Shown here: piece after piece, positions 1 through 12,703 of the stretch
Numbering within the stretch: position 1 is the first letter of the stretch
Layout: each line of letters starts with the position of its first letter
Notes under the pieces: generated by a model
Told to the model about the DNA's origin: nothing
The model's database searches: none
Seen by the model: the letters and a program-made list of their open reading frames with translations, nothing else
Translations under genes and position numbers: made by a program
Assembly: GCA_007258455.2 (NCBI GenBank)
Contig: VDFB02193867.1
Coordinates: forward strand, 564,428,809-564,492,808
Direction of reading: 5' to 3'
Source of the DNA: Sequoia sempervirens
Taxonomy: Eukaryota; Streptophyta; Pinopsida; Cupressales; Cupressaceae
Length of the DNA: 64,000 bases

Positions 1-1640
1 CACCTAGGCTAACCTCCATAAGTAGGATATTTTGGCTTGTATCTGACATTAGCCAAGTTAGAGTAATTGTGTGTTTTTTTTGGACCTTAGAAGGTCATTG
101 TTGTGGCTAGGTGAGTTAGTCATTAGGACTAAGGTCACCAATGTTTAATCATTGTTAATAGTTTTTGCATGGCTTAGCCTTAGTAGTTTAATTTGGGATT
201 GGAGTCTTAAATGTGTTCTAAACACATGAATGATGTTAGAAAGATGCCATGAGGCCGTTAATGGAGTTGGTTGCTCAAAATATAGGAGATAGAGGTCCTA
301 GGAGTTAGGAAGATGGCATAATGACAAGTTGCCAAATGTTGTTACAAAGTTGTCATAACAACATTTGCCATTGTGGCAAATGTTGCATGCAACTCAGTTA
401 CATAGGATCCCCTAAAAGATAGGAGTGGGAGATCGACCAACATACCCTACAAACATGGTGAATGGCATCAAGATGAGGAGGCTTGAATTCAAGAAGAACA
501 GATTGTAAGTAAAGTTTTTTGGGTTGAATAGAGGAGAACTCTGCAATTTTTGTGTTTTATTTTCTGTGAACTCTGAATGTTTTGAGTGACAATGATATTA
601 AAATGAATTGGATGTACTGATTTGGTGTTGGAGTTGTGTTCACAGGGTAGTTCTAAGATTTTTCTATTTTGCAAGTGAGTTGATTGGAGTTAATTTAGTG
701 TCTTGAATAAATAGGTTAAGGTCTAGAGGTTTTACTGGTCCTGTCCCGACCAGTTTGTCTTTTTATGGCTCCCCATGAAATCTAATCACAGGATCTTCCT
801 GAGGATAGATGGATGTGTTAGGGGAGCCATTGGTCTGTATATATTTAGTGTTAGGAGTCATGAAGAGTCAAGCAGTTGTGTTTAATATCAAACCCTAGGC
901 GAGCTTAGAGTGCTTGGTTAGAGGTTTGATATCGAAGAATTGAAGAATTTAGGTAGGGGATTGAGGTACAGTACGAAACAAGTACAATTATAGGTAGGGT
1001 ATAGACATATCCTAACATGCTAGAAGGATTGAGGCTCTGTCAATCCATTTGATTAAGTGATGAGCAAGAAATCAGTAGGATCCTAGTAATTAGGTCTTTT
1101 AACCCAATTTAACCTAGATAATAGGAAACCTGTGTACAGAGGGCTTAGGAGTCTAGAACCTTTTGAATCTTTCAGAAGATCAAAAAGGGTATTCGAATGT
1201 GGAATTTTTTTTTAGGTTGTTTGGAAAGTTTGGGCAGGAATGAGGAAAAGGTCTCTGTCAAGGGCTACAAGGAATTAGGCCTCCTCAAGACCAATTCTTG
1301 AAATCGATAAGAAAGGAGTTTGAAGATCCTCCGAGATGGATCTAGTTGGAAGTACATGGCATGTTCACAATATGTTTGGCACCCCTACAATCAATTCGAG
1401 GTTTTGTGTGATGTTGGCACTTAGAGTCTTCTAAGTGTAGGAGAGAGTTTTCCCAAAACAAAGTGGTGTTAGTCTTTCAAGGTGAAGCACAAGGTGTGAG
1501 ACTCTTGGAGAGGAGTTGGATCAGGACTTAGTTAATCATCTAAGCCTAACAAGAACCTAGAAGATATTAGGTTCCTGTATGAAGACAAGGAAAGGTCTTC
1601 TTAGCTAGTTGTGCAAGAAAGCCTAGGAACACTTACACCA
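1..1640 (+). mobile_element. 5' LTR of chromovirus unit 1 (13 bp missing at window edge)
   Basis: The first base aligns with base 14 of the complete LTR at 6363-8013, so only 13 bases lie outside the window. The LTR ends in CACCA at 1636-1640, the complement of the TGGTG that opens the other copies. A TATA-like run lies at about 838-846. A primer binding site begins three bases after the end. Confidence 0.93.
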
Positions 1641-1643
1641 TAT

Positions 1644-1655
1644 TGGTATCAGAGC
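1644..1655 (+). other. Primer binding site, unit 1 (initiator tRNA-Met type)
   Basis: TGGTATCAGAGC matches the 3' end complement of plant initiator tRNA-Met, used by many plant LTR retrotransposons to prime minus-strand synthesis. It lies 3 bp inside the LTR end, the normal position. Confidence 0.9.
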
Positions 1656-1679
1656 AAAGTTTGATTAGGCTTGTGATTG

Positions 1680-4600
1680 ATGTTGCAACCCACTGAATCA
1701 GTAGGAGAGAATACACCAGAGGAAGATAAAACCATGGTGACTAACGCTGAGTTAGCCAAGAAGGTAGAAGAACGAGAAGAGGATAATCTGCTGCTAAGAG
1801 AAAGATTGTCCCAAATGGAGCAACTCCTGGATGAAGTCCAAGAAAAGGAAAACAAGGTAAAGGATAAAATAGATCAGAAGGAAGAGAAAGAAGCTAAAGA
1901 AAAGGAGTTGGAATTGGAAGAGGAAGCTCCAACCCCTGACCCTATTATTCCCAAAGAACCCTTCTTGAAGGAACTAAGGGCTTTAAGTGGCAAAGCTTTG
2001 GAGGGTGTACCACTTTTCAGTGGACAAATGGATCCTGATTCAGTCATGGACTGGATTGAAAGTATAGAGAATCACTTTGAATGTGATGGTATATCAGAAG
2101 CCCAAAAAGTAAAGGTGGCCAAGTCAAGGTTGAGAGGTTCAGATCTCACATGGTGGAAGTTTGTGCAAAATGAAAGAGAAAAAGAAGGAAAGGGTCCTAT
2201 AGCTACATGGAAGGGCATGGCAATTAAAATAAAGTGGACCTACCTACCTGATGACTATGAAGTCCAGTTGCATAGGAGGAGACACAATCTTAGACAAAAA
2301 GATTTGGATGTCCAAGCATACACTGAGGAGTCCCAAAAGTTGTGCCTCAGATCAAAGGTGGTTGAAGATGAAAGCATCAAGTTAGCAAGATACTTGAATG
2401 GACTCAAGTGGTCTATTCAAGAAGACACGAGTCTAGTGAACTTCAAAACCATTCGCCAATGTTATCAAATGGCCTTAAAGATAGAGGAGAAAAGTAAAAG
2501 GAAGAAAGAGCAAACCTCCAAGAGTAGAGGTAAAGGAAAATATAGTAGAGGACAAAGAGGTGGCTATGGTGGAAGGAGTTCAGAATCAAGGGCTCAAGGA
2601 GAAGTTAAGTACACTGAGCAGCAAGAAGGAAGCTCTAGTAGAGGTGGTAGAGGAAGAGGCTGTAGCTTTAGAGGAAGAAGTGGTGGACAAGGAAGAGGCA
2701 ATTACTTTACCAATATGAAGTGTTATCACTGCAATCAAATGGGACACCCTACCTATAGGTGTCCAGAGAAGGGTAGTACTTCGCATGGAGGTGACAAGAG
2801 AACTAATTTAGTTCATGATGAGACAAATACAACAGAGAAACATTCTGAGGTACCATTAAATTCAGAGGAAGGTGAGAACCTCACGATGAGGAGAACTTTG
2901 ATCAAAGAGCCGGTTAAAGAGGAACCAAGCCAAAGGAGGTCCCTGTTTAGGATAAAGTGTAAAATGATGGGGAAAGTATGCAGAGTCATCATTGACTCAG
3001 GGTCTACTGACAATATTGTGTCAGAGGAAATAGTCAACAAGCTAAAGTTGACAAGGATACCCCACACCAATCCTTACAAGGTCACATGGCTCAATAAAGG
3101 CCAACATGTCTTAGTAAATGAACAAGCATGGGTGGAGTTCTCAATTGGAAGATACAAGGAAAAAGTCTTGTGTAATGTGTTACCTATGGATGCATGTCAC
3201 TTGCTCCTAGGTAGACCATGCAAATTTGATCACCAAGCTATGCATGATGGAGCAAAGAACTCTTATACTTTCAAGAAGGATAAGGTAACATTCAAAATTC
3301 AGTCATTGTTAGAGGATATAGAGGTGAAGACAGCAGGTCCTAATTTGCTCATGGTTGGTGAAAAAGAGTTCTTAGAAGCCTTGGAAGAAGGAGAAGGAGT
3401 TGGCTATGCATTAGTGTTAAGGCCAAGAGAGGTAAGTAATGAAAAAGCAACTAAGAAGCCAGAGTTACCTAAAGAAATACATAATATGTTGTAGACTTAT
3501 GAAGGCATTGTAAGCAGTGGGCAACCAACAGCATTACCCCCTAAAAGAGCCATAAGTCATAGGATAGACTTGATACCAGGGGCTACCCTACCAAATAAGG
3601 CAGCCTACAAGATGACCCCTCAACAAAATGAGGAAATAGCTAGACAAATACAAGAACTCCTAAACCAAGGTCTCATTAGAAAGAGCATTAGTCCATGTAC
3701 CGTACCCACTGTCCTAGCACCTAAAAAGGGAGGAGATTGGAGGCTTTGTACTGATTCAAGGGCCATAAATAGGATAACCATTAGATATAGGTTCCCTATC
3801 CCTAGGATTGAAGACCTAATGGATTGTCTAGGTGAAGGTAAGTACTACACCAAGATAGACTTAAAGAGTGGTTATCACCAAATTAGGATACATGAGGGAG
3901 ATGAGTGGAAAACAGCCTTCAAAACCAATGAGGGTTTATATGAGTGGCTTGTTATGCCATTTGGGTTGTCTAATGCCCCCTCCACATTCATGAGGCTCAT
4001 GAATGAAGTCCTCAAAGACTACATTGGTAAATTTGTAGTGGTATATCTTGATGATATATTGATTTATAGCAAAACAAGAGAAGAGCATCTCAAATAGATA
4101 GAGTTGGTTTGCAAGAAGCTACATGAGGAGAAATTGATGATCAACTTAGAGAAGTGTGAATTCATCAAGACGGAGCTGGTGTACCTTGGGTTTGTATTAT
4201 CACATGGCAACTTGAAGATGGACATTAGCAAAGTGGAAGCCATCCTCAATTGGCCTACTCCAAGGACAGCAACAGAGGTAAGAAGTTTTCATGGCCTTTC
4301 TCAATACTATAGGAAGTTCATAAGACAATTTAGTGCTATTTGTGCTCCTATGTTGGATACCATTAAAGGAGGGATGAAGACTAGATTTGTATGGAATGAG
4401 CAAGCTAACAAAAGTTTTGAGTTGTTGAAGGAAAAGATAGCTACCCAACCTATTTTGGTGTTGCCAAGCTTTGAGAAGCTATTCACTATTGAGTGTGATG
4501 CAAGCAATGTGGCTATTGGAGCTATTCTAAGCCAAGAGGGCAGACTGGTGGCTTTTCATTCAGAAAAGTTAAGTGAAGCCAAGAAGAAGTATTCTTCTTA

Positions 4601-6341
4601 TGACCTTGAGATGTATGCATTGGTTCAGGCTTTAAGGAAATGGAGGCACTACTTGCTTCCCAAGGAGTTCATAGTGTATTCCGACAACCAAGCACATAGT
4701 TTCCTGAATTCACAAGAAAAATTGAGTCACAAACACATGAAGTGGGTTGAATACCTGCAAGCTTATACTTTTAATATCAAGCACAAGAAAGGAGTACTCA
4801 ACAAGGTGGCAGATGCCTTGAGTAGAAGAGTTCTTACCATACAAGAGATTTAGTTGAAGAGCATGGGAATAGATCATTTCAAGGATCTATATGCAGATGA
4901 TGAAGATTTTGTAGACATTTATAAGGTATGTGTTGAATACAAGAATCATTTTCATAGTAGATATGCTGAATATACTTTGCAAAGTGATCTCTTGTTTAAA
5001 GGGAATCAGTTATGTGTCCCTAGAGGCTCTATTAGAGAGAATTTGATACAAGAAAAGCATAATGGTGCATTGAGTGGTCACTTTGGGATCACAAAGACTC
5101 AAGAACTTGTTCAAAGGTTCTATTATTGGCCAAGGATGAATCTAGATGTTAGGAGGTATGTGGAAAGTTGTATAGTGTGTCAAAAGGCCAAGGGTACTTC
5201 TTCAAATGCAGGCTTGTACCAACCACTACCTATCCCTACTAGGCCATGGGAATGCTTGAGTATGGATTTTGTAGTTGGGTTACCCAATACAAGACAAGGC
5301 ATGGATAGTGTTTATGTAGTTGTGGACAGATTCAACAAGATGGCCCACTTTGTGCCATGTAAGACAACCAATGATGCCAGCCAAATAGCCTCTCTCTTCT
5401 TCAAAGAGATAGTAAGGATACATGGGTTACCTATGAGCATTGTGTCAGATAGAGACACCAAGTTCATGAGTCATTTTTGGAAGACTCTTTGGCAAAGAAT
5501 GGGAACTAATCTATCTTTTGGATCTGAATACCATCCCCAAACTGATGGACAGACCAAAGTTGTTAATAGAAGCCTTGGAAATCTATTAAGGTGCTTAACC
5601 AAGGAGTATGGTCAACAATGGAATCAGTTGATTGGACAAGTTGAATATGCCTATAATGACACTGTGAACAGGTCAACAGGGAAGAGTCCCTTTGAAATTG
5701 TCTATGGTCTACATCCTAGAGGAGTCTATGAACTAAGAGACTTAAAGGATGGAGTCAAGGGAAGTGGATATGATGATGATTTTTCCTATGCAATGTAGGA
5801 GATTCATGACACAGTCAGGAAGACATTGACAGAAAACACCATGAAGCATAAGACCAAGGTGGATGAGCATAGAAGAGAAGTTCAGTTTAATGTGGGAGAC
5901 TTGGTGATGGTGCATCTAAACAAGTCCATGTTACAAAAAGGAGTTCCTCACAAGTTGCAGATGAAGAGGATAGGTCCCTGTCCTATCTTAGCAAAGTATG
6001 GAAACAATGCTTTTAGAGTGGAGCTACCGGAAGACAGTGGACTGTCCCCTGTTTTCAACATTGCAGACCTGGTTCATTACAAAGGACCACCACCAGACAT
6101 GGATCAAAGCCTCAATGAAGTCATCCATGATGTGGAAGAGCTCAAACTACCTTCTGCTACAGTCAAGCAAGCTGACAGTATATTGGATAATAGGGTCTAC
6201 AAGAAGACTAGAACCAAGGAATACAAGGAACATCTGATCAAGTGGCATGGTCAACCTAATGCTGATGTAGTATGGATCAAAGAACCAGAGTTCAAGAAGT
6301 TGGGTATTGATCTCAACTTACTTAATCCAAGGGTGGATTGA
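1680..6341 (+). pseudogene. Chromovirus unit 1 Gag-Pol polyprotein, four in-frame TAG stops
   Basis: One uninterrupted frame of about 1,553 codons encodes a Ty3/gypsy Gag-Pol, broken only by TAG at 3492, 4095, 4851 and 5796. In order: a coiled-coil-rich N terminus, a retrotransposon Gag domain, a CCHC knuckle (2721-2762, CYHCNQMGHPTYRC), an aspartic protease (DSGST from 2994), reverse transcriptase with intact YLDD (4044-4055), RNase H (ECDAS, Asp at 4497), integrase with a zinc-binding region and DDE core, and a C-terminal chromodomain-like segment (about 6160-6310), which makes it a chromovirus. The first ATG, 1680, is used; its paralogues start at the same place. The third integrase catalytic residue is Lys (5556-5558) where the other units have Glu. 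All four stops replace CAG in at least one paralogue. Inactive as it stands; high confidence. Confidence 0.96.
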
Positions 6342-6354
6342 ACTCTTTTGTTTT

Positions 6355-6362
6355 GGGGAGGA
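6355..6362 (+). other. Polypurine tract, unit 1
   Basis: GGGGAGGA directly abuts the TGGTG start of the downstream LTR, only 13 bp after the polyprotein stop. This is the plus-strand primer site. Confidence 0.85.
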
Positions 6363-8013
6363 TGGTGCAGGAGCACACCTAGGCTAACCTCCATAGTTAG
6401 GATATTTTGGGCTTGTATCTGACATTAGCCAAGTTAGAGTAATTGTATGTTTGTTTTGGACCTTAGAAGGTCATTGTTGTAGCTAGGTGAGTTAGTCATT
6501 AGGACTAAGGTCACCAAAGTTAGTCTTTGTTAATAGTTTTTACTATGCTTAACCTAAGTAGCTTAAGTTGGGATTTGAGTCTTAAATGTGTTCTAAACAC
6601 ATGAATGATGTTAGAAAGATGCCATGAGGCCTTTAATGAAGTTGGTTACTCAAAATATAGGAGATAGAGGTCCTAAGAGTTACGAAGGTGGCATAATGAC
6701 AAAGTTTCCAAATGTTGTTACAAAATTATCACGACAACATTTGCCATTATGGAAAATATTGCATGCAACTTGGTTACATAGGATCCCCTAAAGGATAGGA
6801 GTGGGGGATCGACCAACATACCTTAAAAACATGGTGAATGGCATCTAATATGAAAGAGTCTTGAATTCAAGGAAGGGAGAGATTGTAATCAAAGTTTTTT
6901 TGAATAGAAGATAGCTCTGCAATTTCTATTTTTTATGTGAACACTGAGTGTTATTGAGTGACAGTGATACTAAGTGAATTGGATGTTTTGATTTAGTGTT
7001 AGAGTCATGTTCATATGATAGTTATAAACTTTTTCCATTTTGAAAGTAAGTTGATTTAAGTTGTTTTAGTGTCTTGAATAGATAGGTTAAGGTTTAGGGG
7101 TTTTACTGGTCCTATCCTGACCAGCTTGTCTTTTTATGGCTCCCCCATGAAATCTAGTCACGGGATTTTCCTGAGGATAGATGGATGTGTTAGGGGAGCC
7201 ATTGGTCTATAAATATGTAGAGTTAGGAGTCATGGAGAGTGGAACAGCTGTGTTTAATGTCAAGCCCTAGGCGAGCTTAGAGTGCCCGATTAGAGGTTTG
7301 ACAGTAATGAATTGAAGAATTTAGGTAGGGGATTGAGGTATAGTATGGAACAAGTACAGTTCCAGGTAGGGTATAGACATATCCTAACATGCTAGAAGGA
7401 TTGAGGTTATATCAATCCATTTGAGTATGTTTTGAGTGAGAAATCAGTGAGGTCCTAGTAAATAGGTCTTTTAACCCAATTTTACCTAGATAATAGGAAA
7501 CCAGTGTATGGAGGACTTAGGAGTCTAGAATCTTTTGAATCCCTCAAAAAATTAAAAAGGGTATTTTAATGTGGAATTGGTTTTTCAAGTTGTTTAGAAA
7601 GTTTGGGCAAGAATGGAGTAAAGGTCTCTATCAAGTGCTACAAGGAATTAGGCCCCCTCAAGACCAATTCTTGAAACCGGTAGGAAAGGAGTTTGGAGAT
7701 CCTCCAAGATGGATCCATTTGGAAGTACATGGCATATTTCCAATATTTTTGGCACCCCTGCAATCAATTCAATGTTTTGTGTGATGTTGGCACTTAGATT
7801 CTTCTAAGTGTAGGAGAGAGTTTGCACATAAAAAAGTGGTGTTAGTCCTTCAAGGTGAAGTACAAGGTGTGAGACTCTTAGAGAGGAGTTGGATCAGGAC
7901 TTAGTTAATAATCTAAGCCTAACAAGGACCTAGAAGATATTAGGTTCCTAGACGAAGACAAGGAAAGGTCTTCTAAGCTAGTTGTGCAAGAAAGCCTTCG
8001 AACACTTACACCA
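6363..8013 (+). mobile_element. Shared middle LTR (3' LTR of unit 1 and 5' LTR of unit 2)
   Basis: A complete 1,651 bp LTR starting TGGTG and ending CACCA. It has a polypurine tract on its left and a primer binding site on its right, so one LTR serves two retrotransposon bodies. It has the clearest TATA box of the set, at 7208-7215. Confidence 0.93.
7208..7215 (+). promoter_or_regulatory. LTR TATA box
   Basis: TATAAATA lies about 845 bp into the LTR, in the expected U3 position. The equivalent site is TATATATTT in the first LTR (about 838) and TATATA in the third (about 13543), so the box has decayed to different degrees. Confidence 0.6.
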
Positions 8014-8016
8014 TAT

Positions 8017-8028
8017 TGGTATTAGAGA
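8017..8028 (+). other. Primer binding site, unit 2 (mutated)
   Basis: TGGTATTAGAGA is the unit 1 site TGGTATCAGAGC with two changes. It occupies the same position, three bases after the LTR. Confidence 0.8.
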
Positions 8029-8052
8029 AAAGTTTGATCAGGCTTGTGGTTG

Positions 8053-11000
8053 ATGTTGCAACCCACTGAATCAGTAGGAGAGAATACACCAATGGAAGAT
8101 AAAATCATGGTGACTAATGCTGAGTTAGCCAAGAAGGTAGAAGAACAAGAAGAGGATAATCAGTTTTTAAGAGAAAGATTGTCCCAAATGGAGGAGCTCT
8201 TGGGTGAAGTCCAAGACAAAATTGATAAGGTCAAAGAAGTTAAAAGGTGGTCAAAGGAAGAGAGAGAAGAGCGAGGAAAAGGTAGGTGGAGGAGGAAAGC
8301 TCCAACACATTGCACTTCTTCCTAAAGAGCCAGCATATTGAAAAGGAGACACTTCAAGGCATAAAAGTGGCAGCTTTCAGAAGAGTGTCTACTATTAGGT
8401 GGAAGATTGAGACAAATGGACAAATTCAGTCATCGTTAGAATCTGTGGCTCTGGCCGAGAAATCACTTTAGCAAGGTGAATGTGATGGTATCTTAGAGGC
8501 CCAAAAAGTCATGGTGGCCAAGTCAAGGTTGAGAGGTTCAACTCTCACATGGTGGAAGTTTGTGCAAAATGAAAGAGAAAAAGAAGGAAAGGGTCCTATA
8601 GTTACATGGAAGGGCATGGTAACTAAAGTAAAGCAGACCTACCTACCTGATGACTATGAAGTCTAGTTGCATAGGAGGAGACATAATCTTAGACAAAAAT
8701 ATTTGGATGTCCAAGCATACACCGAGGAGTTCCCAAAGTTGTGCCTAAGATCAAAGGTGGTTGAAGATGAAAGCATCAAGCTAGCAAGGTACTTGAATGT
8801 ACTCAAATGGTCTATTCAAGATGACATGAGTCTAGTGAACTTTAAAACCATCCACAAATGTCATCAAATAGCCTTGAAGATAGAGGAGAAAAGAAAACAA
8901 GAAACAAAACCTCAAAGTAGGGAGTAAAAAGAGGAAAAACTGATGGAATAAAGAATTAAATAGCAAATTAAAAGGTTAGAATCAAAAGGGCTCAAGGAAG
9001 AGAGAAGTCGAAATTAAGCAAAAGTAGAAGTGTGAGTGAAGAAGATCTTTAAGAAGAGGAAAAAGTAGTGGACAAAGGAAAAGAGAGCAATCTTTTATGC
9101 AGAAGTGTTATCAGCTGCCTGCAATCAAATGGGACACCCAGTCTATAGGTGTCCAGAGAAAGGTAGTACTTCTCATGGAGGTGACAAGAGAACTAATCTA
9201 GTTCATGATGAGACAAATGCAGCAGAGAAACATTCTGAGGTACCATTAAATTCAGAGGAAGGTGAGAACCTCATGATGAGGAGAACTTTGATCAAAGAGC
9301 CGGTTAAGGAGGAGCCAAGCCAAAGGAGGTCCCTGTTTAGGATAAAGTGCAAAATGATGGGGAAAGTATGTAGAGTCATCATTGACTCAGGGTCTACTGA
9401 CAATATTGTGTCAGAGGAAGTAGTCAGCAAGCTAAAGTTGACAAGGATACCCCACACCAATCCTTACAAGGTCACATGGCTCAATAAAGGCCAACATGTC
9501 TTAGTAAATGAACAAGAATGGGTGGAGTTCTCAATTAGAAGGTACAAGGACAAAGTCTTGTGTGATGTGTTACCTATGGATGCATGTCACTTGCTCCTAG
9601 GTAGACCATGGAAATTTGATCGCCAAGCTATGCATGATGGAGCGAAGAACTCTTATACTTTCAAGAAGGATAAGGTAACATTCAAAATTAAGTCACTGTT
9701 AGAGGATGCAGAGGTGAAGACAATAGGTCCTAATCTGCCCATGATTGGTGAAAACAAGTTTTTAGAAGCCTTGGAAGAAGGAGAAGGAGTTGGCTATGCA
9801 TTAGTGTTAAGGCCAAGAGAGGTAAGTAATGACAAAGCAACTAAGAAGCCAGAGTTACCTAAAGAGATACAAAATATGTTGCAGACTTATGAAGGAATTG
9901 TAAGCAATGGACAACTAGTAGCATTACCCCCTTAAAGAGCCATAAGTCATAGGATAGACTTGATACTAGGGGCTACCCTACCAAATAAGGCAGCCTACAA
10001 GATGACCCCTCAAAAAAATGAGGAAATAGCTAGACAAATACAAGAACTCCTAAACCAGGGTCTCATTAAAAAGAGCATTAGTCCATGTGTCATACCCACT
10101 GTCCTAGCACCTAAAAAGGGAGGAGATTGGAGGCTTTGTATTGATTCAAGGGCCATAAATAAGATAACCCTTAGATATAGGTTCCCTATCCCTAGGATTG
10201 AAGACCTAATGGATTGTCTAGGTGAAGCTAAGTACTATACCAAGATAGACTTAAAGAGTGGTTATCACCAAATTAGGATACATGAGGGAGATGAGTGGAA
10301 AAAAACCTTCAAAACCAATGAGGGTTTATATGAGTGGCTTGTTATGCCATTTGGGTTGTCTAATGCTCCCTCCACATTCATGAGGCTCATGAATGAAGTA
10401 CTCAAATACTACATTGGTAAATTTGTAGTGGTATATCTTAATGATTTACTGATTTATAGCAAAAAAAGAAAAGAGCATCTCAAATAGATAGAGTTGGTTT
10501 GGAAGAAGCTACATGAGGAGAAATTCATGATCAACTTAGAGAAGTGTGAATTCATCAAGACAAAGCTGGTGTACCTTGGGTTTGTATTATCTCATGGAAA
10601 CCTAAAAATGGACATTAGCAAAGTGGAAGCCATCCTAAATTGGCCTACTCCAGGGGCTTTTCTTGCTCAATGCTATGCAAGGAGTTCATGCAAAGACAAA
10701 ATTTCAGTGCTATTTGTGTGTGCTCTATGTTGCGGATGGCCACCATTAAAGGAGAGGGATGAAGACTAGATTTGTATGCTGGAATGAGCAACAGCCGAGA
10801 GAGCGAAGTTTTGAGTTGTTGAAGGAAGTAGCTACCAAAAACGCCACAGGTGTTGCACTTAGCTTTTGAAGCTGTATTCACTGTGAGTGTGATGTAGTGT
10901 GGCTCTGACCAAGGTTACATTCTAAAAGCCAGAGAGGGGCAGATTGAGGTGCTTTTCGTCCATAAAAAGTTAAAGTGAAACCAGAAAAGTATTATTCTTG

Positions 11001-12682
11001 CTGACGAGATATGCATTGAGTCTATGCTGCAGAAATGGAGGCACTACTTGGAGTTCATAGTGTATTCCGACAACCAAGCACTTAGTTTCCTAAATTCACA
11101 AGAGAAATTGAGTCACAAACACATGAAGTGGGTTGAATACCTACAAGCTTATACTTTTAATATCAAGCACAATAAAGGAGTACTCAACAAGGTGGCAGAT
11201 GCCTTGATTAGAAGAGATCTTACCATCTAAGAGATTTAGTTGAAGAGCATGGGAATAGATCATTTCAAGGATCTATATGCAAATGATGAAGATTTTGCAA
11301 ACATTTATAAGGTATGTGCTGAATACAAGAATCATTTTCATAGTAGATATGCTAATTATACTTTGCAAAGTGATCTCTTGTTTAAAGGGAATAAATTATG
11401 TGTCCCTAGAGGCTCTATTAGAGAGAATTTGATACAAGAAAAGCATAATGGTGCATTGAGTGGTCACTTTGGGATCATGAATCTAGATGTTAGGAGGTAT
11501 GTGGAAAGTTGTATGGTATGTCAAAAGGCCAAGGGTACTTCTTCAAATGTAGGCCTGTACCAACCACTACCTATTCCTACTAGGCCATGGGAATGCTTGA
11601 GTATGGATTTTGTAGTTGGGCTACCCAAGACAAAACAAGGCATGGATAGTGTTTATGTAGTTGTGGATAGATTCAGTAAGATGACTCACTTTGTGCCATG
11701 TAAGAAAACCAATGATGCCAGCCAAATAGCCTCTCTTTCCTTCAAGGAGATAGTACAAATTCATGGGTTACCTATGAGCATAGTGTCAGATAGAGACACC
11801 AAGTTTATGAGTCATTTTTGGAAGACTCTTTGGCAGAGATTGGGCACTAATTTATCTTTTGGATCTGCATACCATCCCCAAACTGATGGTTAGACCGAGG
11901 TTGTTAATAGAAGCCTTGGGAATCTATTAAGGTGCTTGACCAAGGAGTATGGTCAACAATGGGATCAGTTGATTGGACAAGTTGAATATGCCTATAATGA
12001 CACTGTAAACAGGTCAACAGGGAAGAGTCCCTTTGTAATAGTCTATGGTCTACATCCTAGAGGAGTCTATGAACTAAGAGACTTAAAGGATGGAGTTAAG
12101 GGAAGTGGATATGCTGATGATTTTGCCTATGCAATGCAGGAGATTCATGCCATAGTCAGGAAGACATTGACAGAAAACACCATGAAGCATAAGACCAAGG
12201 TGGATGAGCGTAGAAGATAAGTTTAGTTTAATGTGGGATACTTGGTGATGATACATCTAAATAAGTCTAGACTACTGAAGGGAGTCCCTCACAAGTTGCA
12301 GATGAAGAGGATAGGTCCTTGTCCTATCTTGGAAAAGTATGGGAACAATGCTTTTAGAGTGGAGCTACCAAAAGACAGTGGACTATACCCTATCTTCAAC
12401 ATTGCAGACCTGGTTCACTATAAAGGACCACCACCAGACATGGATCAAAGCCTCATTGAATTCATCCATGATGTGGAAGAGCTCAAACTATCTTTTGCTA
12501 CAGTCAAGCAAGCTAATAGTATACTAGATACTAGGGTCTACAAGAAGACTAGAACCAAGGAATACAAGGAACATCTAATCAAGTGGCATGGTCAACCTGA
12601 TGCTGATGCAGTATGGATCAAAGAACCAGAGTTCAAGAAGTTGGGCATTGATCTCAACTTACTCAATCCAAGGGTGGATTGA
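8053..12682 (+). pseudogene. Chromovirus unit 2 Gag-Pol polyprotein, heavily broken
   Basis: Same family as unit 1, with the same domain order: Gag, degenerate zinc knuckle (about 9117), protease (DSGST near 9384), RT (9960-10650), RNase H remnant, integrase (11240-11950) and chromodomain-like tail. Breaks include TAG at 8664, TAG at 10485, TAA at 11228, TAG at 11237, TAG at 11891, several frameshifts, and a 45 bp in-frame deletion near 11477 removing part of the integrase zinc-binding region. The RT catalytic motif reads YLND (Asn at 10440-10442), which should abolish polymerase activity. Three patches (about 8225-8480, 8900-9115, 10645-11040) are scrambled by dense small indels while flanking sequence remains very close to the paralogues. 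The integrase Glu that is Lys in unit 1 is retained here. Confidence 0.93.
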
Positions 12683-12695
12683 ACTCTTTTTTTTT

Positions 12696-12703
12696 GGGGA
12701 GGA
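12696..12703 (+). other. Polypurine tract, unit 2
   Basis: GGGGAGGA, identical to unit 1, directly before the third LTR. Confidence 0.83.

Noticed and set aside
2586..3070. Minus-strand frames opposite gag and protease of unit 1, also seen at 9203-9460 and 43613-44097.
   Set aside because: They recur because the sense coding sequence is conserved; they are shadows of the polyprotein.
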